Source of the DNA: Priapulus caudatus
Taxonomy: Eukaryota; Priapulida; Priapulimorpha; Priapulimorphida; Priapulidae
Assembly: GCF_000485595.1 (NCBI RefSeq)
Contig: NW_014577277.1
Span: 302,946-327,761 of the forward strand
DNA length: 24,816 nucleotides
Direction of reading: 5' to 3'
Shown here: positions 1 through 10,090 of the stretch, piece after piece
Layout of the letters: every line of letters begins with the position of its first letter
Numbering within the stretch: the stretch's first letter is position 1
The notes under the pieces: model-generated
What the model was told of the DNA's origin: nothing
The model's input: only the letters and a program-made list of their open reading frames with translations
The model's database searches: none
Made by a program: the position numbers and the translations under genes

Positions 1-55
<55 letters not shown>

Positions 56-62
56 AGAGAGG
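1..62. repeat. (GA)n microsatellite, cut by the window start
   Basis: An uninterrupted AG/GA dinucleotide run fills the first ~50 bases, with one imperfect unit before unique sequence begins near 63. A much longer GA-rich tract (2055-2735) stands in the same position relative to the second copy of the following unit. Purine-only dinucleotide arrays are common slippage products, and no function is implied. Confidence 0.95.
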
Positions 63-600
63 AGAGTGAGCTGCTGCTGTGTAAATGTTTATGCAAGGGG
101 CAAGCGATGCACACGTGTCCGCATCGGAAATACTCGCACTACAGTTCGGCCGTATATTAGGAAACTGCGAGTTGATCTGATTGAATCGGGCGCTTGCCTG
201 GACCGTATACCTGCTGGTCACCATGGCAATGGCGTTAAGGTCACCGCGTTACCAGACACGCGCTAGTGGCTAGCATCTGCACTAATTGTCATATCGAGTA
301 TTCACCTAGTACTACTCGACTTCTACTTTATATCATATCCGTTTATTAATATTATTGCGATATAGATATTTCGAGGTATTATTACATTGCTGCCCAGCTC
401 TATATTAATAAACGCATATGATATAAAGTAGAAGGCGAGTAGTACTAGGTGAATAGGGGCGCCAGTGGCACCCCTATGTCCTTCAACATATTATGTTGAC
501 AGCGAGCATACAATTGTGTCATGCCGAAACCCCAATTTCAGTATTTATCAAGCTACAGAATAGAGCTGAAATGCTGCTTATATATATATATATATATACA
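63..600. repeat. 0.5 kb direct repeat, copy 1
   Basis: This segment recurs at about 2737-3290 in the same orientation. The homology starts at GAGTGAGCTG beside the GA tract and ends in a (TA)n run (about 580-598). It covers the whole unit, including CAAGCGATGC, GGACCGTATACCTGCTG and the inverted repeat at 301-453. This copy reads cleanly, while copy 2 differs by many one-base insertions and deletions. No coding signal is seen. The unit may be a repeat family with a GA-rich leader, a true local duplication, or an assembly duplicate. Confidence 0.85.
301..453. mobile_element. MITE-like inverted repeat with TA flanks
   Basis: The two 51 bp arms, 301-351 and 403-453, are reverse complements with two mismatches by hand count. 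The termini read TTCACCTAGTACTACTCG on the left and CGAGTAGTACTAGGTGAA on the right. A 51 bp AT-rich centre separates them. TA lies immediately outside both ends (299-300 and 454-455), as expected for a TA target duplication of Tc1/mariner-type elements. There is no transposase. A noisier copy lies at about 2983-3146 inside repeat copy 2. Confidence 0.65.
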
Positions 601-1455
601 ATGATCTCACTGATGTTGATGACGTCACTGATCACAATGACGTTGGCGTGGTTGTGGGGCACTAAAATCCCTCTCGCTAAACGGTTTCCAAAAATGAAAA
701 TTCCAGTTCATGATTAAGATTTCCAAAAATTCAACCTTTGCTGTTTATTTCTGACTTATCGGGAACATTTCGTAATGTTCGTAATTCGTTTAATAATTAA
801 TGCATTTCCACCTACAGTAATAACTGTCGCCCAGTGAAGTAGCGCAAATTTCAAGAAAACTCAGAAGTAACTCGAGAGAAACAGCGAACGTTCGGCGAGG
901 TCTGAGCGAAAAGACCGCTTCCAGCAAATATCAGCTCGGCAAATATATCTGGCACGGCTCCAGCTTGCGCGCCGAAGATGCAGCAAAGGGTTTGTTTAAT
1001 AGAATAACATCACAAGTGTCGTCAAGCATCTGCCCATCTGTCAGCTTGTGCCATTACGAACATGAAAACATTCGCAATCATCAAGTACTCTCTCAGCTAG
1101 CACACGCCGAAGCTATAATCAACTAACACTCTCAACGGAGAAAAAACGGCAGTGACATCTTCATCCAGAATAGATGGTGAATTCACACTCGGATAATAAT
1201 AGTGACGCAATTAAATCTTTTAATTACAAATGTGTGACATTTTGTCAGTAAAATGGCTATTCGGGATAGAATACGTCGCCATTCCGATTTACATTTGAAA
1301 AAAATGCATTTTTGCACTTCGGATCGTACCCTCATTATTGCTATCATTATTTTATTCGATTATTAATAATAATAGAATAACAATTTTAAACATTCTTCAT
1401 CAGATCCCATGATGCTACCCTTCTACGCTGCCGGAGACACAACGGCCATCTGCGA
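601..1455. other. No gene recognised; one perfect CRE-type octamer
   Basis: This is AT-rich sequence without a convincing reading frame. TGACGTCA at 620-627, followed by TGACGTTG at about 639, matches the cAMP-response element consensus. With no gene beside it I would not call it a regulatory region. A short AT-rich hairpin lies around 1350-1385. Confidence 0.5.
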
Positions 1456-1460
1456 TAACA

Positions 1461-1528
1461 TCAGAAGTAGATAATATGGAACCCCTATATAATAGGAATA
1501 ATAGAGATTCCCTATTATCTACTTCTGA
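1461..1528. mobile_element. 68 bp miniature inverted-repeat insertion
   Basis: The segment begins TCAGAAGTAGATAATA and ends TATTATCTACTTCTGA, a perfect 16 bp terminal inverted repeat. Imperfect pairing continues inward to a small loop. TAACA precedes it (1456-1460) and follows it (1529-1533), which looks like a 5 bp target duplication. The whole unit would fold into a single hairpin. At this size it is non-autonomous, and the superfamily is not identifiable. Confidence 0.5.
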
Positions 1529-1533
1529 TAACA

Positions 1534-2054
1534 TGCACCACCACCTGTTTCAAGATGGTTTATAGATCGAAACCCCATAATATCACTGCGTATACACAGA
1601 CATGCACCGCCTCCCCCCACATCACACCACAAGACGCACGCACTACACAACTATCACAGCAGACACCCACACACACACACAGGGCCACGACATCAAACCG
1701 ATCCATTGTACGGCATAAGCATCTTTCATCTGTCCTCGGATGATCGGCACTACTCTGTCATGTAACGTATCTGCCATGCAGGCAACGCCGCGTGCGTGCG
1801 TGCGTGCGTGCGCTTACAGGGAGGGGGAGTGAGCGAGCGATTGATTCTCTCTTCGTGCATTGATTTACTCGAGCATTCTTTCATGATTATGCATGCTCGC
1901 GGCATTGATACGTCACATTTGGAAGCTGCTGCAGCTCACGGTACGCCCCTCTCAGGTGGCCATTTACTGTTTCATTCACAAATACTACATAAAATAATGC
2001 GCCGAAAACGCACACTGCGCGCGTCTGCCTGCACTGCTCCCAGAAACGCGGAAC
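1534..2054. other. No gene recognised; CA-rich and (GCGT)n stretches
   Basis: This stretch holds a CA-rich run near 1660-1682 and a (CGTG)n microsatellite at 1791-1812. I see no coding evidence. The short open frames are uninterrupted mainly because the sequence is biased. Confidence 0.5.
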
Positions 2055-2290
2055 CCACGGGGAGAGGAGAAGAGAGAGGGAAGACGAGAGAGCCGAAGAG
2101 AGAGCGAAAGAGAGAGAGACAGGGAGAGAGAGAGACGGGAGAGAAGAGAGAGAGAGAGACAAGAGAGAAGAGAGATGAGATGAGAGATAGAGAGAAGTAG
2201 AGAGAGAGAGGAGAGAGAGAGGAGAAAGAGAGATGAGAGAGAGAGAGAGAGAGTTGAGAAGAGAGAGAGATGAGAGAGACGGAGAGGAAC

Positions 2291-2322
<32 letters not shown>

Positions 2323-2529
2323 AGAGAGAAGAAGAGAAGAGAGCTCTGAGAGAGAGAGAGAGAGAAGAAGAGAGAGAGAGAAGATGATAGAGGAGACGAG
2401 GAGCGAGAGAGAGCGCACCGCGCAATTGTAAATGAGCGAGAGACAAGAGAGAGAGAGCGAGAAGCGAAGAGAGGAAGAGAGTGAGATAGAGAGATAGAGG
2501 AGAGAACAGAGAGAGATTAAGAAGACGAG

Positions 2530-2578
<49 letters not shown>

Positions 2579-2735
2579 GAGAGAGCGAGAGGAGAGAGAG
2601 CGAGAGAGGTAGTAGAGAGAGAGAGAAGAGAGAGAGAGAGAGCGAGAGAGGCCATAGAAGATGAGTAGAGAAGAGAGAGCAGAGCAGAGAGAGAGGAGAA
2701 GAGAGAAGAGACGAGAGATCGAATAAGAGATAGAT
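2055..2735. repeat. Long degenerate GA-rich (purine) tract
   Basis: About 680 bases are almost purely A and G on the plus strand, made of imperfect GA/GAGA units with scattered T and C. Long Ser/Leu-rich frames on the minus strand here are artefacts of TCTCTC repeats. The tract lies immediately before repeat copy 2, as the array at 1-62 lies before copy 1. Confidence 0.9.
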
Positions 2736-2736
2736 G

Positions 2737-3290
2737 GAGAGTGAGCTGCGCTCTGTAAATGTTATGCAAGGCAAGCGATGCAGCACTGTCCGCATTCGGA
2801 AATCACTCGCACTAATCGTTCGCCGTATAACTTAGAAACTGCGCTTGATCTGATTTGAATCGGGCGCGTTAAGCCTGGACCGTATACCTGCTGTGCAGTT
2901 CATTCAATGGCTTTAAAGGTACACGCTTACCAACACGCGCTTAGATGGCTAGCAATCTGCAACTAATTGTCATATTCGAGTATTCCCTATAGTACTTACT
3001 TGCGACTTCTATCTTTATATCATATCGCGTATTAATATATTGGCGATATTAGATAATTCGAGGATTATTACATTGCTGCCGTCAGCTCTATATTAAATAA
3101 AACGCATATGAATATAAAAGTAGAAGCCGATAGTACTAGGTGTAAAGGGCGCCAGTGGCAGCCGCCTATGCTCCTTCAAACATATTATTGACAGCGAGCC
3201 ATACAATTGTCAGCCGAAACCCAATTCAGTATTTATCAAGCTACAGAATAGAGCTGAAATGCTGCTTATATATATAGCTATATATATACT
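2737..3290. repeat. 0.5 kb direct repeat, copy 2, rich in one-base indels
   Basis: This is homologous over its length to 63-600 and includes a degraded-looking version of the TA-flanked MITE (about 2983-3146). Differences from copy 1 are mostly isolated one-base insertions or deletions, for example AGCAATCTGCAACTAATTG here against AGCATCTGCACTAATTG in copy 1. That pattern is more typical of unpolished long-read sequence than of natural divergence, so this copy should be used with caution. Confidence 0.8.
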
Positions 3291-3337
3291 ATTGACGTAT
3301 CTACAAGGGTGTGTGTGGCAGTAATCAAGCTGTGACT

Positions 3338-3382
3338 ATGACGTACCATGATGTACCATTACGTAGTCGTACCATGACGTAA
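3338..3382 (+). repeat. Short clustered repeat of GACGTACCATGA-type units
   Basis: Variants of ATGACGTACCATGATGTACC recur three to four times within 45 bases (GACGTACCATGA, TGTACCATTACGTA, CGTACCATGACGTA). The unit contains repeated TGACGTA half-sites. It could be a decayed minisatellite. A regulatory role is not supported by any adjacent gene. Confidence 0.45.
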
Positions 3383-3390
3383 AGCACAGT

Positions 3391-6300
3391 GACGGAAATC
3401 TCACTGTACGGATGCTTACCTTATTAATTATTTATTTAAGAATATATGAAAAGCTAGCAGCAAGTGTTTTCAAGTAAAAATTATTTTGCATGATTATATA
3501 TGCATTCCTCGCTCAAATTATGATAACAGCAGGAGTAATTAAACGCATTTCTGATATTTATTACCATATAAGCTTTGCAATAAGTAAAGACACTGAAATC
3601 CTGCTAATTTTAGAATTTTTATATCAAACACGGTGCAATATCAAAACTTCTTTACTACCTTTACTCAACGTTGGAATAAATGTAAAAATGGACCAAAGTT
3701 CAAGAAGCTGCTTGAAACTACATGCTATACCTTTTAAGCAAGTATATAAACGTATACATACACTCGTATTTTTACAAAGAATTAATGGACTGTTCATTTA
3801 ATTCTGCTATAAGTAATTAAATTAATAGATAGAATTTATGAATTAATTTAACTTATTTCAATTAATACTGAACAACAAAAATCGTATGCAGCATAAATCA
3901 ATACTCATTTAACTGCATGCCGAAATAAATTAAAACCTAGTAAGCGAGCGCTATATCCTTTTAACATAACAAACTGCCGCGCCCACCTACTTGTCTTTCA
4001 GACTCCACCCGTATAATGGATAAAAAAAATCCAACGATTGAACATACATGTGCTGTCGTTGTAATATAGCAAACGCGAGTGCGTGTGTGCGTGCGTGCGT
4101 GCGTGCGTGCGTGTGGCTGCGCCGTATCTGACACCTGCTATGGAACATTTTGCACCCACCAGAAAACATACCTGTTTCACATCTCACACACCTCACATCT
4201 CACACATCTCAGCAGCTGAGCTGCATAATTAACAACATTACTCGTACACTCACTCACATTAACCACTTCGCTTGAGCCAACTTCGGCACATTGGGTTACT
4301 CTGACAGCCTCATTTTGATTGCTTATCCTTGCGAGGCAGACCATTTCAAAACTAGCCGTTTTAGGTGATGAGTTGAAAGATAGGATGACATAAAAATTTA
4401 ACATTACGGTACAATTATATGGGAAAAAATCGTAACGCTATATATACAGTAGCCATATATAACATTATTATCTCATAATATTATACAGCCATTAAAATAA
4501 TATTTACATGATGCTGGTACACGGATACGTAACTCGAATTTGATAGCTTGAAAGCTTATGACAAATAAAAACCATTTCGGAATAAATTTACAAACCACTT
4601 CAATATATCTATTTTATCAGATTCACCTCGTATTAATTCGTGAGAATTACTTTAAAAATTGCTTTTTCAGCAACAGCATTTATGTAGGATTGCCCTGAGC
4701 GCGTGTTTCCATTCGCTGTAGAAAAATAATCAATTTCCTGCAATTTATGTCATACTGAATTCACACGACCGAAAAAGCAAACAACTTTGTGTTCGCAAAA
4801 ATCATCTTGCCACAAGCAAGTCCACGCGTATAGTAATACATACTAAACCGTGTGCATATGAAATGGAACACTGAATGTCTGCAAACGTTGCACTTGCCTT
4901 CAATATATACAATGTTAAACGTAACACTCTTCGTATTGTATGCCCAGGTTTTACAAAATTCTATAATCACTTTTAGATATTGATCTAGCAAAGATTCATA
5001 AACTGTATTACAATACATAATAAATTTTGTTCAGAGATTTTTCCATAAAATATATGAGTACTGTTAATATTAACCAAGCTGATTAAAAGCTAATGTTAAC
5101 TAAGCATATATATATAAATTTATAAGCTAAATATATAATTTAACTTATATAAAAGCTATTTAACAACGCTCACTACTAAAAGAAAGTTTCCAAAAATGTT
5201 ATAAAACCCATGCCAACATTTATTTTTCCCAGAGGTAACATTTGTAAACATGGTTTCCGTGCATGTTGCAATATCTAGATATATTCGTTGCATGGTTAAA
5301 CGGTGACTATAACGTTAAAATTTCAACATGCACAGTTAAAATAGTTTTAGTGAGTATATTTTACACGAAACAGACAAAAAGTATTTGCAAATTTTGATTA
5401 GTGTAAACTGCATCCGTTAAGGTAGATGTATTGCCACTTTAACTAACCAAATTATACTTTGCTTGCCATATCGGTGTAGTTAGGGCCACGTACTAACGCG
5501 ATCAAATAAAACGCGTAAATCTTTCTTTTGTTCAAAATCCGTTCTCGCACACATTTCAAATATCGCCAGTATCTGTTAGGCGGATGGCAATGTAAGGCTA
5601 AACCCATCTAAGCGACGGTGAATCACGCCTTTGGTAAAATCGCATTTGCCATGTTTTATATGGCGTATACGGGATGCGTTTTAAAGGAAAAGAGCACGAA
5701 GTTTTGTGCTTTATTTGACGCTTAGTGGTTCACTTGGAAGGGAAATGACGGAAGAGGAAGACTAACAGCTTGTATGTAAGCTGTGCTGTCAGATGTGATG
5801 ATACGGCATTAATCAGTGCTTATATCATTGTAGACTAGTCGCACATCTGCTATAGAAGTAACGTACTTTTTATCTGCCACCACGATGGGGGGCCATTCCA
5901 ATTTGTTTGCAGTCATAACCCGAGACGTTATATAGCCTAAAAGCCCTTGCCAATAAACCTAGAAGCTACAAGATGAACGAATTGTTGTCGGGAGAGATGC
6001 ATGACATGCATATTTTAGACTCAGCACTCTAACAACATTCCGGACCGTGCGTTTGAACCACAATAGGCACTGCGGCAAGGCTGTGGTTCGACCTCTCTAT
6101 TCATCTATACATATCTGTTAAAAATCCTACGAAATGTTACAACTTATCTGTACTTAACCCTTTTTCAGAACGTTACTACTTTTTATCGGTTAAAAACCAC
6201 TTTTACTTCGGTAACTATATATATTCGAACTATTGTTTTTTTACAAATTAAAATAACTAAATTAAATCTCTAGCAAATTTACTTGCATTTAAATATCTAC

Positions 6301-7767
6301 ACACTAAGTAATAACACGGTAGTTCAGTATGCCCAAAAGTGTTACCTCAGGACTAGACAGATCCCGACATTGTATAAATGCCGAAGAGCAATTGACAGAA
6401 GATTTTCAGGGTCGTTTGAGATTTTCAAAAGATTTGCAAGCCGTCCTGCGTAGCACATGTCTTCGGATATCACATGTACCTTATAGAGACCCTGTCCGAG
6501 TGGATAGCTGTCACGTTTGTACACTTACTACACTACGTCAGGAGTTAGACAATATACTGGTATTATCAAGGCAACCTTTCTTAGTAACATTTCTTGTGGG
6601 ACAAACATGAACTCATACACCACAGGTAGGGCAACAACGGCAGTCTATTGCCATGGATATTTGGTCAAATATCGGTCAGAAGGATGCCGTCAATCAAGGT
6701 GCGCAACCGCTGCACTTGCTGTCAACGCCATGGTCAAATACATATACCCTCATGTTACATGTACATGCTTGCCTATACATGTACACAAGACACAAAAATC
6801 TTTGGGATTACATTTATTCCATGTTTTTTTCCTTAAAAAATAACTAGATGGACAAGAGCATTTTGATTTTTCTCGGTCCTCAGTTTTACCAGAGACGCCA
6901 CAGATGCCGCTCATGTGAATTCAATGAGCTTATATTACTGGCATTACCAGACACAATAAGAAAAAAGTGATTTTGAAACGAATTTCCTTTCAATTTTAGG
7001 AGTGTATATCGTACTGACTTTCAGTTTATACTTTTCTTTTTGGGTGTATAACATTTGCTCGTAATTGAATTACTATATATAGTTGCATAAGTAAGTAGGA
7101 ATGCATCTTTAATTACTGCAAGCTACACTGCATGGGAGTAGTTAAAAATTAGTAAAAACTATAGTCGGTTACACTTACAAAACCTTTATCGCTACAAACA
7201 TAAGTTTACAAGTACATGTTACATGTATTGACAGAGAGAGTGGGAAGTCTCAACAATGAATTCTTGCTTAGAGAATATGTATTGAATCATTGTCTTTCTA
7301 ATTTATCAAATCAAAAAAAAAAAATGGAAACCTTACCAGGATCAATCCTATATGGTCTGGTACCCCTATACAGAAACAATTATCCTTGTCACACTATCCC
7401 AAACCCTTACCTGAGCCAACAATAGTCTAACACTAAAATCCGGCTACCGTATAAACCGGTAACACTTATTGCCCAACTCCTACGTATACAATGCTGCCGT
7501 TTGTGTTGCACGACTGCTGTACGGTACTAGCTCTAGTCGCTGCCGCAGTATTCCTGTGGTCGTTCCAACGAGATCTATAGACTGTACTATAGTATGAAAG
7601 CTACTGATTTAGCCCCACCAGGCTCTGCGACTGTTTCACGATTTCACGCCAGGTAGTGTGAAGCGAAAAAGTAACGTGAGGCTGCTACTGATTCTGCTGG
7701 GTATTGCCGATTATACGGCAACCACTCACTTACCCTAGGCCTATCCTATTCCTAAACCCATCAGCGC
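3391..7767. other. AT-rich non-coding stretch, no recognised gene
   Basis: I looked for conserved protein motifs on both strands and found none. A (GCGT)n microsatellite occupies 4081-4114, and CACACATCTC-like repetition follows at about 4185-4215. An AT-only patch lies near 5103-5160. The open frames in 3490-3801, 4177-4404 and 6329-6610 have ordinary chance length for AT-rich DNA, and I cannot tie them to any family. No tRNA or rRNA gene was recognised. Confidence 0.5.
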
Positions 7768-8185
7768 TTCCAATCACAAGCACTTGGCACGTCTCAATAA
7801 AAAAAAAAATGTAAACACGAAATGTATTTACTACCAAAGTCTCAACGTTTCTCTACTCTATTTCGCCTATTATTGCCGATAATTACCCGTAAATGGCGGT
7901 CAAATGCTCATCTGCAACACACAAGTACATGTACGGAACGCCCGCCCTGTGCACAAACAACATGAATTCATAACAACATGAATAATGATCTTTTATTCAT
8001 GTTGTTTGTGCACAGGGCGGGCGTGCGGGGTTCAAGGATAGAGATGATGTCCAGTACTGTGATTGGATAGGATGATGTTAGTTGATAAGATAAGGTTAGA
8101 GAAGCATTAAGACTTTGGTAGTAAATACATTTCGTGTTTATTTACCTTTTTTTTTTAATTGAGACGTTCCAAGTGCCTGTGGTTC
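7768..8185. mobile_element. Fold-back element with ~75 bp inverted arms
   Basis: The left arm (about 7768-7842) and right arm (about 8110-8185) are imperfect reverse complements. Shared blocks include GCACTTGG, ACGTCTCAAT, a poly-A run, and AAACACGAAATGTATTTACT followed by ACCAAAGTCT. They flank ~267 bp whose outer parts are not complementary. A second, perfect inverted repeat (7938-8024) sits in the middle. No target duplication was found with confidence and there is no coding capacity. It could be a non-autonomous DNA transposon or fold-back element, or a scar of inverted duplication. Confidence 0.6.
7938..8024. repeat. Perfect 30 bp inverted repeat (hairpin)
   Basis: Bases 7938-7967 and 7995-8024 are exact reverse complements, starting ACGCCCGCCCTGTGCAC, around a 27 base loop. 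The loop repeats AACATGAAT from the arm. The arms are GC-rich in an AT-rich setting. The hairpin is nested inside the larger inverted repeat at 7768-8185. I see no poly-U terminator or tRNA-like content. Confidence 0.85.
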
Positions 8186-8394
8186 CAATGTTGAATTGAA
8201 CCGGCGATAAATCTCGCCAAGTTTATCAGACAATCTGACACATATTCCCTGTTGGCAAATGTCATATTACGGTAGAGATCGCGAGAAAGAACGACACTGT
8301 TACTTCGCACATTACTATCATTACTACTATTAGCGTACGTAGCAACGTGTACATTTATCTATCACTTGAACTCCTTAGTATATTTTACACTTAC

Positions 8395-8565
8395 CGAAAC
8401 CTGTATCTGCTTCGAAGTTGAGATCTTCCTATGATATGATCTTGCTTCTTCCACCTCTGCTTCACTTTCACTTGACTCCTCTGCGATTCCGGGATCAGAC
8501 GGCATGTTTTGTGTACTGTGTGACCGACACGATATACTTTCTACCGTATTCAACCGCGATGCCAT
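8395..8565 (-). CDS. Candidate first coding exon, unknown acidic Ser/Glu-rich protein
   Basis: Read on the minus strand, an ATG at 8565-8563 lies in a good Kozak context (G at -3, G at +4) and opens 57 codons. They run directly to a consensus splice donor, TCG followed by GTAAGTGT (intron from 8394), leaving phase 0. The peptide begins MASRLNTVES, has a Glu/Ser-rich acidic patch near residues 29-40 (EESSESEAEVEE), and then a basic stretch. A TATA-like TATATATATGG lies ~65 bases upstream. What is seen is a start, an open frame, a donor and a possible promoter. No downstream exon was found and the family is not recognised, so a chance arrangement is possible. An upstream ATG at 8625 opens only a 12-codon frame. 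Confidence 0.35.
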
Positions 8566-8629
8566 GACGGACTGACTGCCTCCGCATTACACGCTGAGGT
8601 AACATTGATTGAGAAGCGCCGCCATGCCC

Positions 8630-8640
8630 ATATATATATG
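8630..8640 (-). promoter_or_regulatory. TATA-like box for the candidate minus-strand exon
   Basis: On the minus strand the sequence reads CATATATATATGGGC. A start site ~25-30 bases downstream would fall near 8600, giving a leader of ~35 bases before the ATG at 8565 and excluding the short upstream frame that starts at 8625. This depends entirely on the exon call being right. Confidence 0.25.
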
Positions 8641-8737
8641 TATTATACAGCAACTTGTTTATACACGGTAGCGCCATCTAGTATTAGAAAACGCCACTGA
8701 TTTCTAAATACTAACACGGTTATATAGAGAATTATAT

Positions 8738-8877
8738 AAATACATGTATAGAGAATAGAGATTATATAGATATCGATATGTGTGAGCGGGTACTCATCCG
8801 TGTTTTCCTCATTATAGTTACCCGTTATTATATTTAGGGGGTTCAGAACGAATTACACTGTTTTAACGAAATCATTA
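8738..8877. repeat. Duplicated segment, copy A (empty target site)
   Basis: About 140 bases starting AAATACATGTATAGAG recur at 9924-9976 plus 10915-11009 with one visible mismatch. In this copy GTGAGCGGGTACTCATCC is continuous, so it preserves the target site as it was before the 938 bp element at 9977-10914 inserted. Similarity begins abruptly at AAATACATG. The right end cannot be judged because the other copy runs into the assembly gap. Confidence 0.9.
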
Positions 8878-9923
8878 AGATTTTTACCTTAAAATGCAGT
8901 TTTAAACAAACAGCAAGAAGAGTTATACATGCAGTATAATCAAAGTAGTTCTTTTTTTATCAAATAAATAAATATATGTATTCTTCCACGATGGCATCAT
9001 AAGATCACAGCTACATTAGCGTCTGAAGAGCATGGAATAACGTCTGCTCGAGTGTGTGCGAGTTTTTGCTTGGACACAACATGCGTCGTACAGAGCTGCC
9101 CCTTCCTTCTAGTGCTGCGTACGAAACCCTACTGATTCCGTGTTGATGACGGTGATAAATAAATATGTTTTTGTGTAAATTTGCACCTGCGTGTGTAGGT
9201 CCTATTCCCTCTCCGTTCTTCCCCTCGCTTCCCACCATCTCTTTCTGTGTTTCTTTCTCGGTCTCTCTCTCTTTCTTAATGAAAGTGTCAATGTCACTGT
9301 AGCTCACCACAAAAAATGACACAAATGAGTGAGTGAGAAGAAGTCAGTTTTAATTGAGCAACCATCGACGTACATTCGAGAAACGAAGTGTATATATGGG
9401 AGAACTCCCATTATATACTTTTGATAATTATATGCGTATTTTTTTATGTAAAAATAAATGTTTGAGATGTGAAAGTCTGAGATGAGGGCGAGTGATGGCG
9501 TTACACCTAAATGATCGCCATTTAACGTTTTTATAATATTCAGATTCAGGCACTGCCTAAAAGCGAAGCTCCCGATGTGTAACGTGTAAGATTTAGAGAA
9601 TACGCTTATTCCACGTAGCTGCTATGTACAACGTGACAATGGTGTTTCCCTGCCTATAAGTTATAACACAACTATTGTCAAAGGTTAATTGGTTGCATGG
9701 AAGTGTTTACTTCGTATGAGTTTTTCTAGGCGGTAGCACACGGTTGCCATCTGTATATCGCAATAACAATTTATAAACTAAAATGAATCACAATTTTTGA
9801 CGGTAGATGGCGCTATACCCGCTTTGTAGCAATGGCGTTCGAAATAAATAGGTTATGCTGCATTCCAACATGTTTTGTAAAACTTTACTCTAATATAGAC
9901 GTTTTATCGGCAGGGTGGAGAGG
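8878..9923. other. No gene recognised; one 35 bp near-palindrome
   Basis: AT-rich. At 9386-9420, AAGTGTATATATGGGAG is followed by CTCCCATTATATACTT, an imperfect palindrome with almost no loop. Its edge (AAGTATATAATGGGA) resembles the termini of the 68 bp element at 1461-1528, but only weakly. The minus-strand frame at 9011-9322 is low-complexity and unconvincing. Confidence 0.45.
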
Positions 9924-10060
9924 AAATACATGTATAGAGAATAGAGATTATATAGATATCGATATATGTGAGCGGGGCAGCCGGCTGAAAGGTGCGATAG
10001 GATATGTTTACTAGGCACTTCTAATTTTAACATATATTTTAAATTTAATTAGGGGCAGGG

Positions 10061-10090
10061 ATAGGGTTAGGGTTAGGGTTAGGGTTAGGG
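10061..10090 (+). repeat. Telomere-type (TTAGGG)n array inside the transposon, left part
   Basis: AGGGTTAGGG units run without interruption up to the left end of the hAT element at 10091. TTAGGG is the ancestral metazoan telomere unit. Here it is interstitial and enclosed by transposon TIRs, so it is internal transposon sequence and not a chromosome end. Confidence 0.9.

Noticed and set aside
620-646. CRE-type TGACGTCA as a promoter element
   Set aside because: One octamer with no adjacent transcription unit is not enough to call regulation.
1972-2795. Long Ser/Leu-rich minus-strand open frames (up to 265 codons)
   Set aside because: They are translations of TCTCTC repeats opposite the GA tract. 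A two-base repeat stays open in several frames and has no protein signal.
6050-6095. Possible tRNA or tRNA-derived SINE (GGTTCGACCTC resembles a B box)
   Set aside because: No matching A box, no cloverleaf and no poly-A or tail structure could be built around it.
6329-6610. 93-codon plus-strand frame as a gene
   Set aside because: No recognisable domain, no splice signals and a length expected by chance in this much sequence.
9011-9322. 103-codon minus-strand frame
   Set aside because: Lys/Glu-rich low-complexity start arising from a TTTCTCTCTC stretch, with no family resemblance.
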